Part shown: piece by piece, positions 1 to 7,581 of the stretch | How the letters are laid out: each line of letters opens with the position of its first letter | Numbering within the stretch: position 1 is the stretch's first letter | Source: an uncultured Lachnospiraceae bacterium | GTDB lineage: Bacteria; Bacillota; Clostridia; Lachnospirales; Lachnospiraceae | Assembly (NCBI GenBank): GCA_902789555.1 | Contig: CADAOF010000003.1 | Coordinates: forward strand, 1 to 64,000 | DNA length: 64,000 bases | Reading direction: 5' to 3' | Translations under genes and position numbers: made by a program | The notes under the pieces: generated by a model | Seen by the model: the letters and a program-made list of their open reading frames with translations, nothing else | Told to the model about the DNA's origin: nothing | The model's database searches: none

Positions 1-1
1 C

Positions 2-1123
2 GAATACGCCGCCCGGGACGAGCGGGTGCGCGTGCTGCACCTGCCGGAAAACCACATGCAGGGCTACGGCCGCAACCGCGGGCTTGAAATGGCCCGGGGG
101 AAGTATGTTTACTTCCTGGACTCCGACGATATGATCACGCCGAAGGCCATGGAGGAGCTCTATGAGCTGGCGGAGCGGGACAGTCTGGACGGGATATATT
201 TCGACTCGCAGGTGCTTGTGGAGTCGGAGGATCTGGCGGTCTATGCGGAGAGCTATATCGCGATGCGCAGGGGAGAGTACCCGGACCGGGTGATGACCGG
301 CCAGGCATTGATAGAGCTTTGCATGAAGAACCGGGAGTGGATGGTCTACGTCCAGCGGCAATTCTGGCGCAGGGACTTTCTGCTCCGGAATGAGCTCTTC
401 TTTCCTGAAGCGACAGAGCACGAGGATGAGCTTTTCTCCTACACGGCGGGCTTTCTCGCGAAGCGGGTGCGCTATGTACGAAAGGATTACTTCATCCGCC
501 GCTACCGGAAAGACTCCGTCATGACCAGAGAGCGGCATCCCAAGGATTTCGTGGGCTATTTCAGGATCTTTTGCCGGATGATCGAATTTGCCCATGAACA
601 TCAGCTCACAGGAGCGGCTGTAAACGACAGCATTTACAGCATGTTTAGCTGTGTGGTCTCCTTCCTGCCCGAATATGAAAACCGGGAGGATTCGGTAAAC
701 TGGCTCTCGCCCGAGGAAGAGAAGGACTACCGGCTGCTCCGGGCCGTCCTCATGAATCATGAGGTCCTGCTGGCAAAAGATATCGATATCTGGCTGCCGC
801 TGGATCCGTATCAGTACATCTGGCTGTACGGCGCGGGGACTATGGCCAAAACCGTTTACACACGGCTGAAAAGATTCGGTATCGGCATTGAGGGCTTCCT
901 TGTTACGGACGCGGAAGGGAATCCCGAACGGCTGCTGGATCAGCCCGTACGCGCCGTCGATTCGGTCGGGAGCTTCCCGGAAGGCACTGCCGTGATCATC
1001 GCCATGTCCTTCAGGCAGCACGCCGGACCGGCGGAAAAACTGCGTGAAAAGAAAGTCCCGTTTTTCCTGTTTGCCAATAATCGGCTGATCGGACCGATGG
1101 GGCCTGGGGCGGAGACAGAATAA
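2..1123 (+). CDS. Family 2 glycosyltransferase, 5'-truncated by the window edge
   Basis: The frame is open from base 2, so the gene enters from upstream and part of its nucleotide-sugar-binding N-terminus is missing. The visible start has the GT-A signature: a GRNRGLEMARG segment, then FLDSDD, the metal-binding DxD-type motif of family 2 transferases. The last ~100 residues (from about base 810) begin with LYGAGTMAKTVYTRL and look like a separate Rossmann-like module, similar in style to the N-terminus of the next protein. It probably adds a sugar to a cell-surface glycan or teichoic-type polymer; the acceptor cannot be told. The next gene starts one base after its stop, so the two are co-transcribed. 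Confidence 0.82.
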   Translation, partial: EYAARDERVRVLHLPENHMQGYGRNRGLEMARGKYVYFLDSDDMITPKAMEELYELAERDSLDGIYFDSQVLVESEDLAVYAESYIAMRRGEYPDRVMTGQALIELCMKNREWMVYVQRQFWRRDFLLRNELFFPEATEHEDELFSYTAGFLAKRVRYVRKDYFIRRYRKDSVMTRERHPKDFVGYFRIFCRMIEFAHEHQLTGAAVNDSIYSMFSCVVSFLPEYENREDSVNWLSPEEEKDYRLLRAVLMNHEVLLAKDIDIWLPLDPYQYIWLYGAGTMAKTVYTRLKRFGIGIEGFLVTDAEGNPERLLDQPVRAVDSVGSFPEGTAVIIAMSFRQHAGPAEKLREKKVPFFLFANNRLIGPMGPGAETE

Positions 1124-1124
1124 G

Positions 1125-3638
1125 ATGACGGAAGTCGATTACATTTTAGCCAATTTCGATGAACACTTCGCCTGGGCGCGCGGCAAACGGATCCTGCTTC
1201 ACGGATCCAGAAATTACGCCGAGGCGATTTTGCAGCGCTTTGGGGAAGAGTACGGCTTTGCGGGCGTCATGAGCCTGGATCCCCTGGAGGGGGAAACGTG
1301 GAACGGCCTGCCGGTCCTCCGGGAGGAGGACCTTTCCGGAGGCCGCATCGATCTTGTGATCCTTACGGAGCGGGTAAGGCACGAGGAAGCAGCGTTTCGG
1401 GCGATCCGCCGGAGCTGCAGAAAAAACAATATCGCGATTTACGATATGTACGGACTTGATGCTCAGCTGCTCCATTATCAGGCCTGCATCACCGGAGCCC
1501 CTGACCTGAACAGCGCTCTGAAGCGCTGCCTTCCGTATGACATTATTTCCTTTGAGGTCATCGGTACTGTTTTCCCTGAGACCGCGGAAGAGGTGAAAGC
1601 TCCGTACGATCTGTTTACCGGGCTGATCCCGGCGCTGCGTGCCAAAGGCAAGGAGATCCGTTTCAGCCTCAGAAGATCCTTTTCGGAGGAGAAGCAGATA
1701 CGGGCTTTGAAGGAGAGCGGATTCCTTCCGGACGAGCGGGAACTGATCCGCCGCAGCGGAGAGGATCTCTCTTTTCGTACGCTTAAGGAGAGCGAACCGG
1801 GGAAAAAGATCCTGTATTTCGGCAGCACGATGGGCAACGAGTTTATTCTGCCGCGTTATTACGGGATCGACAGCATCCTGCTCGATCAGCGGACCGTTTC
1901 GAGCTTCAGCGGTTATACGCCGGACAGCGGAGCGCCGGAAAGGATCTCATTTTCTCCCGGCCGGCGGGAGACATTTCTTGATGCGATCCGCCGTCATTCG
2001 GTGATCTCGTTCGATATCTTTGACACGCTTCTGATCCGGAAGATACTTTATCCGCGTGACGTATTTGCGCTGACGGAAAGGAAGGCAGCCGCTGCCGGAT
2101 ACAGAGCGGAGGGCTTTGCTGCCGCCCGGGCAAGGGTCGAAGACGGCAGCCCGCTCTGCACCCTGGATCATTTTTATGAAGAGCTTGCGGATCTTTTTTC
2201 CTGGGACCCGGAAACAGAAGACGCGATAAAACGTCTGGAGCTGGACACGGAGCGGACAGTCACGGAGGCTCGCTGCGCCGTCCTCCGGCTGCTGGAGTTC
2301 GCGCTGCAGGAGGGGAAGCATGTCGTGCTGACCAGCGACATGTATCTTCCCGAGACCGAGCTCCGAAAGCTGCTGGAGGAAAAAGGCGTCCGCGGGTTTG
2401 AGAAGATCTTTGTCTCCTGTGACTGCAGGAAAACAAAGCGGGACGGATTATATACGGAAGTGGCAGAGTACGCTGCCGGCATGGGGACGGTCCTTCATAT
2501 CGGAGACGATCCGGAAGCGGACGGCGCCGCGCCGAAAATCGCCGGGATCGACAGTATGCGGATCCCGTCGCCGCTCTCCCTGGCGAAAAACAGTACCTGG
2601 TCAGGTGCTGTTTCCAAAGCATCTTCGCTTATGGAGCGCTGTCTGTTGGGAACGGTCATCTGCCGGATGTTTGCAGATCCCTTTCAGGATCCCAATCTTT
2701 GGGAGCTCCCTATAGCGGAACGTATGGACCTTCTGGGGTATAACGTGCTCGGTCCCATGATCACGGGCTATCTGTGCTGGCTTATGCAGAAGCTGCGGGC
2801 CGGGCAGTATGACGGGGTGCTGTTTTTTGCCAGAGACGGCTGGCTCCCGTTCCAGTATTATCAAAGGATCAGCGGCGTTCTTTCCCTTCCTCCCGGATAC
2901 TATTTCCTCACCAACCGGCGCGCGGCCTTTCTCTGCTGCGCGGACGACGAGCAGCAGACCGACAGGATAGCAGAGGTCGGGAAGCTCCTCGGTCTGGACA
3001 TGGAACAGATCCTGGAAAGAGTTTATACGGTCGCTCCGAAGCAGCAGCTTCCGCGTGAGTACGGAGAGCTTGACGCCGAGTACATTGAAAAGCATATGCC
3101 GCTCCTTCACGAGATCGCGGAACATTCCCGCAGAGGATACAGACGTTATGCGGAGCAGCTGGGGCTGCGGGCCGGAGGACGCTGTGCCGTCGTGGATTTT
3201 GTGGCTCTGGGCACTACGCAGAGGTACCTGTCGCAGGTCCTTCCGTTCTTCATGCAGGGCTTTTATTTCGCAAACTATGCACCGGGGAGAGAAGAGGCTT
3301 CGATCGAGTATTTCCTTCAAGGGGAAAACACGGCCTTTCTCAGGAACTATCTGGACGTGGAGGCCTACATGTCCTCGCCCGACCCCTCTCTGGACCATAT
3401 CTCCGAACAGGGAGAACCTGTTTTTCAGGCGGAAAGCCGCTCCGGAGAAAACCTTCAGGCGCTGGCTGCGGCATGGGACGCGGCCGGATCGTTCATACAG
3501 AAATTCTTCGAGTCGTATTATTGCCCGGAAGACAGCATACAGCCGGGACTGATCGAGGAAATGTATGCTGCCCAGACTTATCTCGGGGCGGAAATGCCGC
3601 TGATGGAAGACTGGTTTCAAACTCCCCTGAAAAAATAA
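1125..3638 (+). CDS. HAD-superfamily protein of surface-polysaccharide loci (COG5610-like)
   Basis: An 837-residue protein. Residues ~18-115 form a Rossmann-like module (RILLHGSRNYAEAIL, then GLPVLREEDL). From ~residue 295 comes a HAD hydrolase core: FDIFDTLLIR carries the nucleophile and acid/base aspartates, VVLTSDMY the second motif, and HIGDDPEADG the acidic metal-binding motif. The C-terminal ~350 residues (FFARDGWLPFQYY onward) match the tail of COG5610-type 'predicted HAD hydrolase' proteins that sit beside glycosyltransferases in capsule and O-antigen clusters. The substrate is unknown. It follows the glycosyltransferase with a one-base gap. It is the last intact gene of the locus; a strong terminator lies ~95 bp downstream. 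Confidence 0.72.
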   Translation: MTEVDYILANFDEHFAWARGKRILLHGSRNYAEAILQRFGEEYGFAGVMSLDPLEGETWNGLPVLREEDLSGGRIDLVILTERVRHEEAAFRAIRRSCRKNNIAIYDMYGLDAQLLHYQACITGAPDLNSALKRCLPYDIISFEVIGTVFPETAEEVKAPYDLFTGLIPALRAKGKEIRFSLRRSFSEEKQIRALKESGFLPDERELIRRSGEDLSFRTLKESEPGKKILYFGSTMGNEFILPRYYGIDSILLDQRTVSSFSGYTPDSGAPERISFSPGRRETFLDAIRRHSVISFDIFDTLLIRKILYPRDVFALTERKAAAAGYRAEGFAAARARVEDGSPLCTLDHFYEELADLFSWDPETEDAIKRLELDTERTVTEARCAVLRLLEFALQEGKHVVLTSDMYLPETELRKLLEEKGVRGFEKIFVSCDCRKTKRDGLYTEVAEYAAGMGTVLHIGDDPEADGAAPKIAGIDSMRIPSPLSLAKNSTWSGAVSKASSLMERCLLGTVICRMFADPFQDPNLWELPIAERMDLLGYNVLGPMITGYLCWLMQKLRAGQYDGVLFFARDGWLPFQYYQRISGVLSLPPGYYFLTNRRAAFLCCADDEQQTDRIAEVGKLLGLDMEQILERVYTVAPKQQLPREYGELDAEYIEKHMPLLHEIAEHSRRGYRRYAEQLGLRAGGRCAVVDFVALGTTQRYLSQVLPFFMQGFYFANYAPGREEASIEYFLQGENTAFLRNYLDVEAYMSSPDPSLDHISEQGEPVFQAESRSGENLQALAAAWDAAGSFIQKFFESYYCPEDSIQPGLIEEMYAAQTYLGAEMPLMEDWFQTPLKK

Positions 3639-3730
3639 ACAGCCATCGGAACAGGCCCGGCGGCCGCAGGATGCCCTTCCGGCTTTGGCCTCTGCTTCAG
3701 GAAAATGCTGAAAAATAACGGCCTGAACGA

Positions 3731-3769
3731 AAATACCCGCTGCCGCGGATCCGGCAGCGGGTATTTTTC
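3731..3769. terminator. Strong intrinsic terminator, probably bidirectional
   Basis: A perfect 13-bp stem (3733-3745 with 3752-3764) has a 6-base loop, T-rich sequence on the right and A-rich sequence on the left. It ends the glycosyltransferase-HAD operon. Confidence 0.9.
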
Positions 3770-3777
3770 TGCTATTT

Positions 3778-3855
3778 TCATCGCGAAGCAAGCAGCTCTT
3801 CGATCTCTTTTCTTTCCGGCATGACGCGCAGGGCGCCTTTCCGGGTCGTGATCAG
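3778..3855 (-). pseudogene. Remnant: C-terminal end of a PfkB-type sugar kinase
   Basis: Read leftward, these bases encode about 25 residues ending in RKGALRVMPERKEIEELLAS and a stop. This is the typical tail of ribokinase/fructokinase (PfkB) proteins, where a 'GA..A.P.R.EVE.LL' helix closes the domain. Nothing upstream in this frame continues the kinase: the sequence switches directly into the opposite-strand LacI remnant at about base 3856. The homology is recognised by eye over a short stretch, so it is tentative. Sugar kinases and LacI regulators are classic partners in carbohydrate operons. Confidence 0.45.
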
Positions 3856-3856
3856 G

Positions 3857-4021
3857 GATGCCGGCCTTTACGATCCTTCCCTGACCACGGCGAAGATCCC
3901 CGGGGGCGAGATCGGCCGGATCGCTGTGTCGGTCCTTCTCAAAAGGATCAGCGAACCGGACCTGCCTTACCTTCGCGTCAGCATCAAAACGACACCGGTA
4001 TTCGGGGGCAGCACCCGCTGA
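3857..4021 (+). pseudogene. Remnant: C-terminal end of a LacI-family transcriptional regulator
   Basis: The frame reads DAGLYDPSLTTAKIPGGEIG, then a helix AVSVLLKRI, then a strand and a ...GGSTR end. This is the invariant C-terminus of LacI/GalR regulators (PPLTTV..P..E.G..A...L, final strand, RGST). The helix-turn-helix and most of the sugar-binding domain are absent. An ATG at 3821 would make a 66-residue frame, but its first 12 codons lie in the kinase remnant, so a working product is unlikely. The two remnants look like what remains of a deleted sugar-use locus. Confidence 0.6.
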
Positions 4022-4030
4022 GGCGCCGCT

Positions 4031-4438
4031 TCAGTGCTTCAGATCCTCCTCCAGCGTATTCATCACATCCAGTATCTTCTTCCAGGAGATACTGGATTTT
4101 TCTTTTTCCATCTGTTTCAGATACTCTGCGTTGTCATCGAGGCTCCGCGCCCTGACGTAGGCGTGGTAATAACGGCCGAAGGCTTCGTACTGGGAGACGT
4201 CTACGGAGAGCTCGTCGTCAGCGTAGCGGTTGACGGCAGCAGCGGTATAGATCTTGTGGTAATTGCCTTCGTCAAACCACTCGTTCATGGTTTGGAGACC
4301 CGTACTCTGCGAGCCGTACAGGACGTCCCTCCGGATCTCCCTGAACAGCGTGAACGCGTTGATGAACAGGATGAGCATGAACAGCAGGGCCAGCACTCTG
4401 GCGACGCCTATCCATTTGCTTGCTTTATGTTTTTTCAT
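4031..4438 (-). CDS. Single-pass membrane protein with extracytoplasmic helical domain
   Basis: A 135-residue protein with a short basic N-terminus (MKKHKASK), one transmembrane segment at ~10-30 (VARVLALLFMLILFINAF), then a helical, tyrosine-rich domain. I do not recognise a family. Its post-membrane part has a segment MNEWFDEGNYHKIYT that resembles LDEFLDAGEYIEMDLFM in the upstream gene and LNEAYESGDMKAVEKL in the one before, each followed by a Tyr-rich helix, so all three may share a domain. Its ATG overlaps the stop of the preceding gene by 4 bases, so translation is coupled. It is the last gene of a three-gene leftward operon and, unlike the other two, has no zinc ribbon. Confidence 0.72.
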   Translation of the reverse strand: MKKHKASKWIGVARVLALLFMLILFINAFTLFREIRRDVLYGSQSTGLQTMNEWFDEGNYHKIYTAAAVNRYADDELSVDVSQYEAFGRYYHAYVRARSLDDNAEYLKQMEKEKSSISWKKILDVMNTLEEDLKH

Positions 4439-5148
4439 TTCGCGAGCCTCTCATTCACAAGGATCAGGAGCGAGGATTCGTTCATGTCCTTGATTCCGGC
4501 GATGTCCTCATCGGTAAGTCCCAGATAGTTTTTGAGGAAACCGTTCACCTCGGTGTTGATCTTCTCTGCATGGAACAGGACCTTTTCGCTGTTGTCCCTC
4601 TTGCTGAGCCGGACATATTCTTCCTCATAGTCCGCGACGGCCTGGCAGGTCCGGACCAGGGGATCCCCGTAGTTTTCGGTCCCGTAGAGGTACTGGGTCA
4701 TGGCATCGGTCATGCGGCTCTGATAACCGGCGAGATATGAGATCTTGCGGTAGTCCTCGTAATCCCGGTAAGAAAGGGAAAACTTATCCATGAAGAGGTC
4801 CATCTCGATGTATTCGCCCGCGTCGAGGAATTCGTCCAGCTTCGCCTTGATCTCGGTCTCCGACATCTTGGAAGCGATGACGCGCTCCGCGATGTCATAG
4901 GTCATCCCGTGCATCACAAAGATCACGAGGTTCGCGAGCAGCAGCATCACCAGGATCAGCAGGATGCCGTAGCCTTTCCTGCTTTTCCTGACCTCGGCGG
5001 CGACTTCAAGGCTTGCGTCTTCAAAGCGCTGATCCAGCTGCTGCAGTTTTTTCAGGTGCTCCTGGGCTTCGGGATTGGGTGTGCCGCAGTGAGGGCAGAA
5101 AGCGTCGTTAAGGGTGAGCGGCGCGCCGCAGTTCTTGCAGTTGACCAT
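4435..5148 (-). CDS. Zinc-ribbon single-pass membrane protein
   Basis: A 237-residue protein. Residues 4-23 form a zinc ribbon (CKNCG...FCPHCG) in the cytoplasm. A charged, probably coiled-coil linker follows (~28-58), then a transmembrane segment at ~61-80 (GILLILVMLLLANLVIFVMH) and a ~150-residue external helical domain. No catalytic motif is visible. It is the middle gene of three, one base after the previous stop and overlapping the next start. The architecture suggests an intracellular zinc-dependent contact linked to an external domain; the function is unknown. Confidence 0.75.
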   Translation of the reverse strand: MVNCKNCGAPLTLNDAFCPHCGTPNPEAQEHLKKLQQLDQRFEDASLEVAAEVRKSRKGYGILLILVMLLLANLVIFVMHGMTYDIAERVIASKMSETEIKAKLDEFLDAGEYIEMDLFMDKFSLSYRDYEDYRKISYLAGYQSRMTDAMTQYLYGTENYGDPLVRTCQAVADYEEEYVRLSKRDNSEKVLFHAEKINTEVNGFLKNYLGLTDEDIAGIKDMNESSLLILVNERLAK

Positions 5149-5149
5149 G

Positions 5150-5872
5150 TCAGCCCTCCTTCATGTATTGCTTCAGCAGATCGGAATCCGCGTAACCGTA
5201 GGAATCCGCGCACTTTTCATAGATATCTTCGAGTTCGGGAAGGGAATAGCCCCTCGTTTCAAGTTCTGCGATCAGATCGTCCCGCATTTCCGCGTATTCC
5301 GCTTCATCCACCCGGCTCATGCCGTTGTATCCGGCGAAGATCTCCGGCCGGAAGATGAGATGCAGCATGCGCTGGAAGCAGTACGCGTCGAAACGGTCCT
5401 CGCCCTTGATCTTCTGATAGGCGAGCTTCAGGGCGTAGGAAGGGTAGCGGGACCAGTTCCGGACGGCGTTCGGCTGCTGGTAATACAGCTTTTCCACGGC
5501 CTTCATGTCCCCGCTCTCATAAGCCTCGTTGAGTTTCGACAGGTTGTCGTTCATCCACGTGATCTCTTCGTAGGCCTGCTGATCGTATTTCGGGTCGTTC
5601 TTATAGTTGACCTGCGCCGTGCGGGAGAAGGCAAAGGCGATCCCGATGATGACGGCGATGAAGATCAGGGAGCGCAGAAGAGAAGACAGGACGATCCGGC
5701 TGACGGACTGCTCCACATTCTCCTTCAGACCGAGCATGGAGTCGATCAGCGCAGAGATCTTCATGCGGAATTCGGCATAGGCGCCCCGTTTGTTCATGGT
5801 GCCGCAGTAGGGGCAGTAGCCCTTCCTGCCGTCGAAGACCGACCCGCAGTTTTTGCATTGTACCGTGCTCAT
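5150..5872 (-). CDS. Zinc-ribbon single-pass membrane protein (paralogue of the next gene)
   Basis: A 240-residue protein with an N-terminal zinc ribbon (CKNCG at 6-10, CPYCG at 20-24), an amphipathic helix (~30-60), a transmembrane segment at ~68-86 (LIFIAVIIGIAFAF) and an external helical domain containing LNEAYESGDMKAVEKL. The layout matches the next gene, and the pair look like duplicated and diverged copies. The start is supported by AGAAAGGA seven bases upstream of the ATG. It is first in the operon, under the promoter at 5905-5933. Specific function unknown. Confidence 0.75.
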   Translation of the reverse strand: MSTVQCKNCGSVFDGRKGYCPYCGTMNKRGAYAEFRMKISALIDSMLGLKENVEQSVSRIVLSSLLRSLIFIAVIIGIAFAFSRTAQVNYKNDPKYDQQAYEEITWMNDNLSKLNEAYESGDMKAVEKLYYQQPNAVRNWSRYPSYALKLAYQKIKGEDRFDAYCFQRMLHLIFRPEIFAGYNGMSRVDEAEYAEMRDDLIAELETRGYSLPELEDIYEKCADSYGYADSDLLKQYMKEG

Positions 5873-5904
5873 GACATCCTTTCTCCTGCGTTGTTTTCCT
5901 GCTT

Positions 5905-5933
5905 ATTATATGCCCGGAAGACGGGTTTGGCAA
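5905..5933 (-). promoter_or_regulatory. Promoter for the zinc-ribbon operon
   Basis: On the minus strand: TTGCCA (5928-5933), 17 bp, TATAAT (5905-5910), about 33 bp upstream of the start at 5872. Confidence 0.72.
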
Positions 5934-5977
5934 TTGAAAACGTACTGCCGGGCTTCTGAATTTTGAATTCGGACAGC

Positions 5978-6004
5978 AAAAAACCGCGGCTTTTTCAGCC
6001 GCGG
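5978..6004 (-). terminator. Intrinsic terminator of the 6023-6466 gene
   Basis: An 8-bp GC-rich stem (5984-5991 with 5997-6004) is followed, reading leftward, by a run of six T (5978-5983). Confidence 0.85.
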
Positions 6005-6022
6005 CCTTTGCCCGGGGCTAGA

Positions 6023-6466
6023 TCACTGTTCGCGCTTCGTGAACTTGTCGATCAGGCTGTCGACGAGCGGGATGCGGACGGTCTTGATGCGGCAGGCCAG
6101 GAAAGCCAGCAGCATGAGCAGGACAGCCTTGCAGGTAGTAACGATCCAGATGAGGAAGTTGAAGAACTGTTCGATCTTGTTGATGGCCGACAGGCTGCTG
6201 AAAGGGGTTTCCGCGCCGAAAAGACGGGAAAGACGGTCAAACAGCTCAAAAACGATATCCGGCAGAACGCCGAGCAGCCAGTTCAGCACGGCGGCGCACA
6301 GGACGATCATGACGGCTTTGAGGGCAGACATTCTGAGGAAGTCATTCTCTTCGCGGATCAGGATGTAACCCGCGAGCAGTGCCAGGGGGGTCAGACCGCC
6401 GAACTGGGCGACGAGAAAGCAGATGCAGGCCAGAAAGCCAATGTGAATGCCGAGTTTCGATTTCAT
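6023..6466 (-). CDS. Small integral membrane protein, unknown function
   Basis: A 147-residue, mostly hydrophobic protein with about four membrane segments: LGIHIGFLACICFLVAQFGG, LTPLALLAGYILI, ALKAVMIVLCAAVLNWLLGV, and a C-terminal one near FLIWIVTTCKAVLLMLLAF. A short hydrophilic loop (FDRLSRLFGAETPF) lies between segments. Family not recognised with confidence; it loosely resembles small DUF4870-like membrane proteins. The start is fixed by AAAGGAG seven bases upstream. It is a single-gene unit with its own promoter (6503-6531) and terminator (5978-6004). Confidence 0.72.
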   Translation of the reverse strand: MKSKLGIHIGFLACICFLVAQFGGLTPLALLAGYILIREENDFLRMSALKAVMIVLCAAVLNWLLGVLPDIVFELFDRLSRLFGAETPFSSLSAINKIEQFFNFLIWIVTTCKAVLLMLLAFLACRIKTVRIPLVDSLIDKFTKREQ

Positions 6467-6502
6467 GTCGAGTCTCCTTTGTGTATTGGGAAAGATGCCG
6501 TC

Positions 6503-6531
6503 ATATTACACCTCTTCGATGATTTTGTCAA
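6503..6531 (-). promoter_or_regulatory. Promoter for the 6023-6466 membrane protein
   Basis: On the minus strand: a perfect TTGACA (6526-6531), 17 bp, TAATAT (6503-6508). It lies back-to-back with the rightward promoter at 6537-6564. Confidence 0.78.
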
Positions 6532-6536
6532 AGGGC

Positions 6537-6564
6537 TTGCATTTTCTGTGAAAGTGCCTATAAT
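6537..6564 (+). promoter_or_regulatory. Promoter for the YwaF-like gene
   Basis: TTGCAT (6537-6542), 16 bp, TATAAT (6559-6564), ending 58 bp before the ATG at 6623. It forms a divergent pair with the minus-strand promoter, with only 5 bp between the -35 boxes. Confidence 0.68.
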
Positions 6565-6622
6565 AGGCGAAAGTCCGGCCGATACTTCTGCCGGGCTTTA
6601 TGATGCTCTGAGGTGAGATTTC

Positions 6623-7444
6623 ATGAATTATCAGTTTTTCGATTATAAGTACCGGATAAACGGCTTTGTAAGCGATCTGTTTTCTGCGCCGCATATCATC
6701 TATATCGCAGCCGTTTTTATTCTGTCATTCGCAGCTGCTTATGCACTGCGCAGCACCGATCATGCCCGCATCAGGCAGTGGCTGAAGATCCAGTCGGTAT
6801 TCACCGTACTCCTCGAAGCTGCAAAAATCAGCTGGGAAAGTTACTATGACATCACGACGGGACAGGGCTTCAACTGGGGCGGCCTGCTTCCGATCTATGC
6901 CTGCTCTCTCTTCATCTACATGCTGCCGCTTGCGGCATGGGGGAAGGGAAAGGGAAAAGCGTGTGCCGGCGCATACCTGACGACCGTCGGTCTGCTTTTC
7001 GGCGGCATAGGCGTCATTTACTGCAACGGGCTGAATTTTTATCCGTTCTGGACTTTCGGTGCGTTTTACTCGCTGTATTTTCACGCAGCCATGTTTTTTA
7101 CCGGTGTACTTCTTCTGATGACCGGTTATGTGCAGCCGGAGTGGAAAAACGTGAAGCTGGCCATGGTGCCGGTCCTTCTGCTCGCGCTCGCTGCGATCCC
7201 GGTCAATTATGCGCTCGGTTCCGATTACATGCAGATCTACAGCGGTGAAGGCGTTCCGGTATATGAAGAACTGGCTGCCTTTCTGGCAGAAAAAGGCCTT
7301 CGTCCTGTCTATACCGTCATCATGCTGCTTACTTATGTTCCGCTGGCCGCGCTCGTGGTTGAGGTGAGCCGGAGACTGAAAGCCGCACGGTCGGGGAAGG
7401 AAAGCGTAAGACCGGCTCCCTTCCGGCTGCAGCTCCGCCGTTAG
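6623..7444 (+). CDS. YwaF/TMEM164-like multi-pass membrane protein
   Basis: A 273-residue protein with about seven membrane segments. The spacing and motifs (WESYYDITTGQGFNWGGLLPIYACS, with a following helix 'LFIYMLPLAAW', then NGLNFYPFWTFGAFYSLYFH) resemble the TIGR02206/YwaF family of Firmicutes, which shares a fold with eukaryotic TMEM164; the 'LP...CS' helix and the conserved central His are typical. The biochemical role in bacteria is not established. The start follows GAGGTGAG with good spacing. It is a single gene with its own promoter, ended by the bidirectional terminator at 7526-7558. Confidence 0.65.
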   Translation: MNYQFFDYKYRINGFVSDLFSAPHIIYIAAVFILSFAAAYALRSTDHARIRQWLKIQSVFTVLLEAAKISWESYYDITTGQGFNWGGLLPIYACSLFIYMLPLAAWGKGKGKACAGAYLTTVGLLFGGIGVIYCNGLNFYPFWTFGAFYSLYFHAAMFFTGVLLLMTGYVQPEWKNVKLAMVPVLLLALAAIPVNYALGSDYMQIYSGEGVPVYEELAAFLAEKGLRPVYTVIMLLTYVPLAALVVEVSRRLKAARSGKESVRPAPFRLQLRR

Positions 7445-7525
7445 GAAAGAAGGTTGTCTCCTGCTTCTGACATTGCCCGTCAATGCCCGGGGGGGATCAG
7501 GCGCTGAAAAGAATACAGCAAACCG

Positions 7526-7558
7526 AAAGAGCAGCAGACTTTTGGTCTGCTGCTCTTT
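7526..7558. terminator. Bidirectional intrinsic terminator
   Basis: A perfect 14-bp stem (7526-7539 with 7545-7558), 5-base loop, T-run on the right and A-run on the left. It lies between the converging YwaF-like gene and transketolase genes. Confidence 0.9.
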
Positions 7559-7581
7559 TCTGCTTGTTGGAAACTGTTGCC

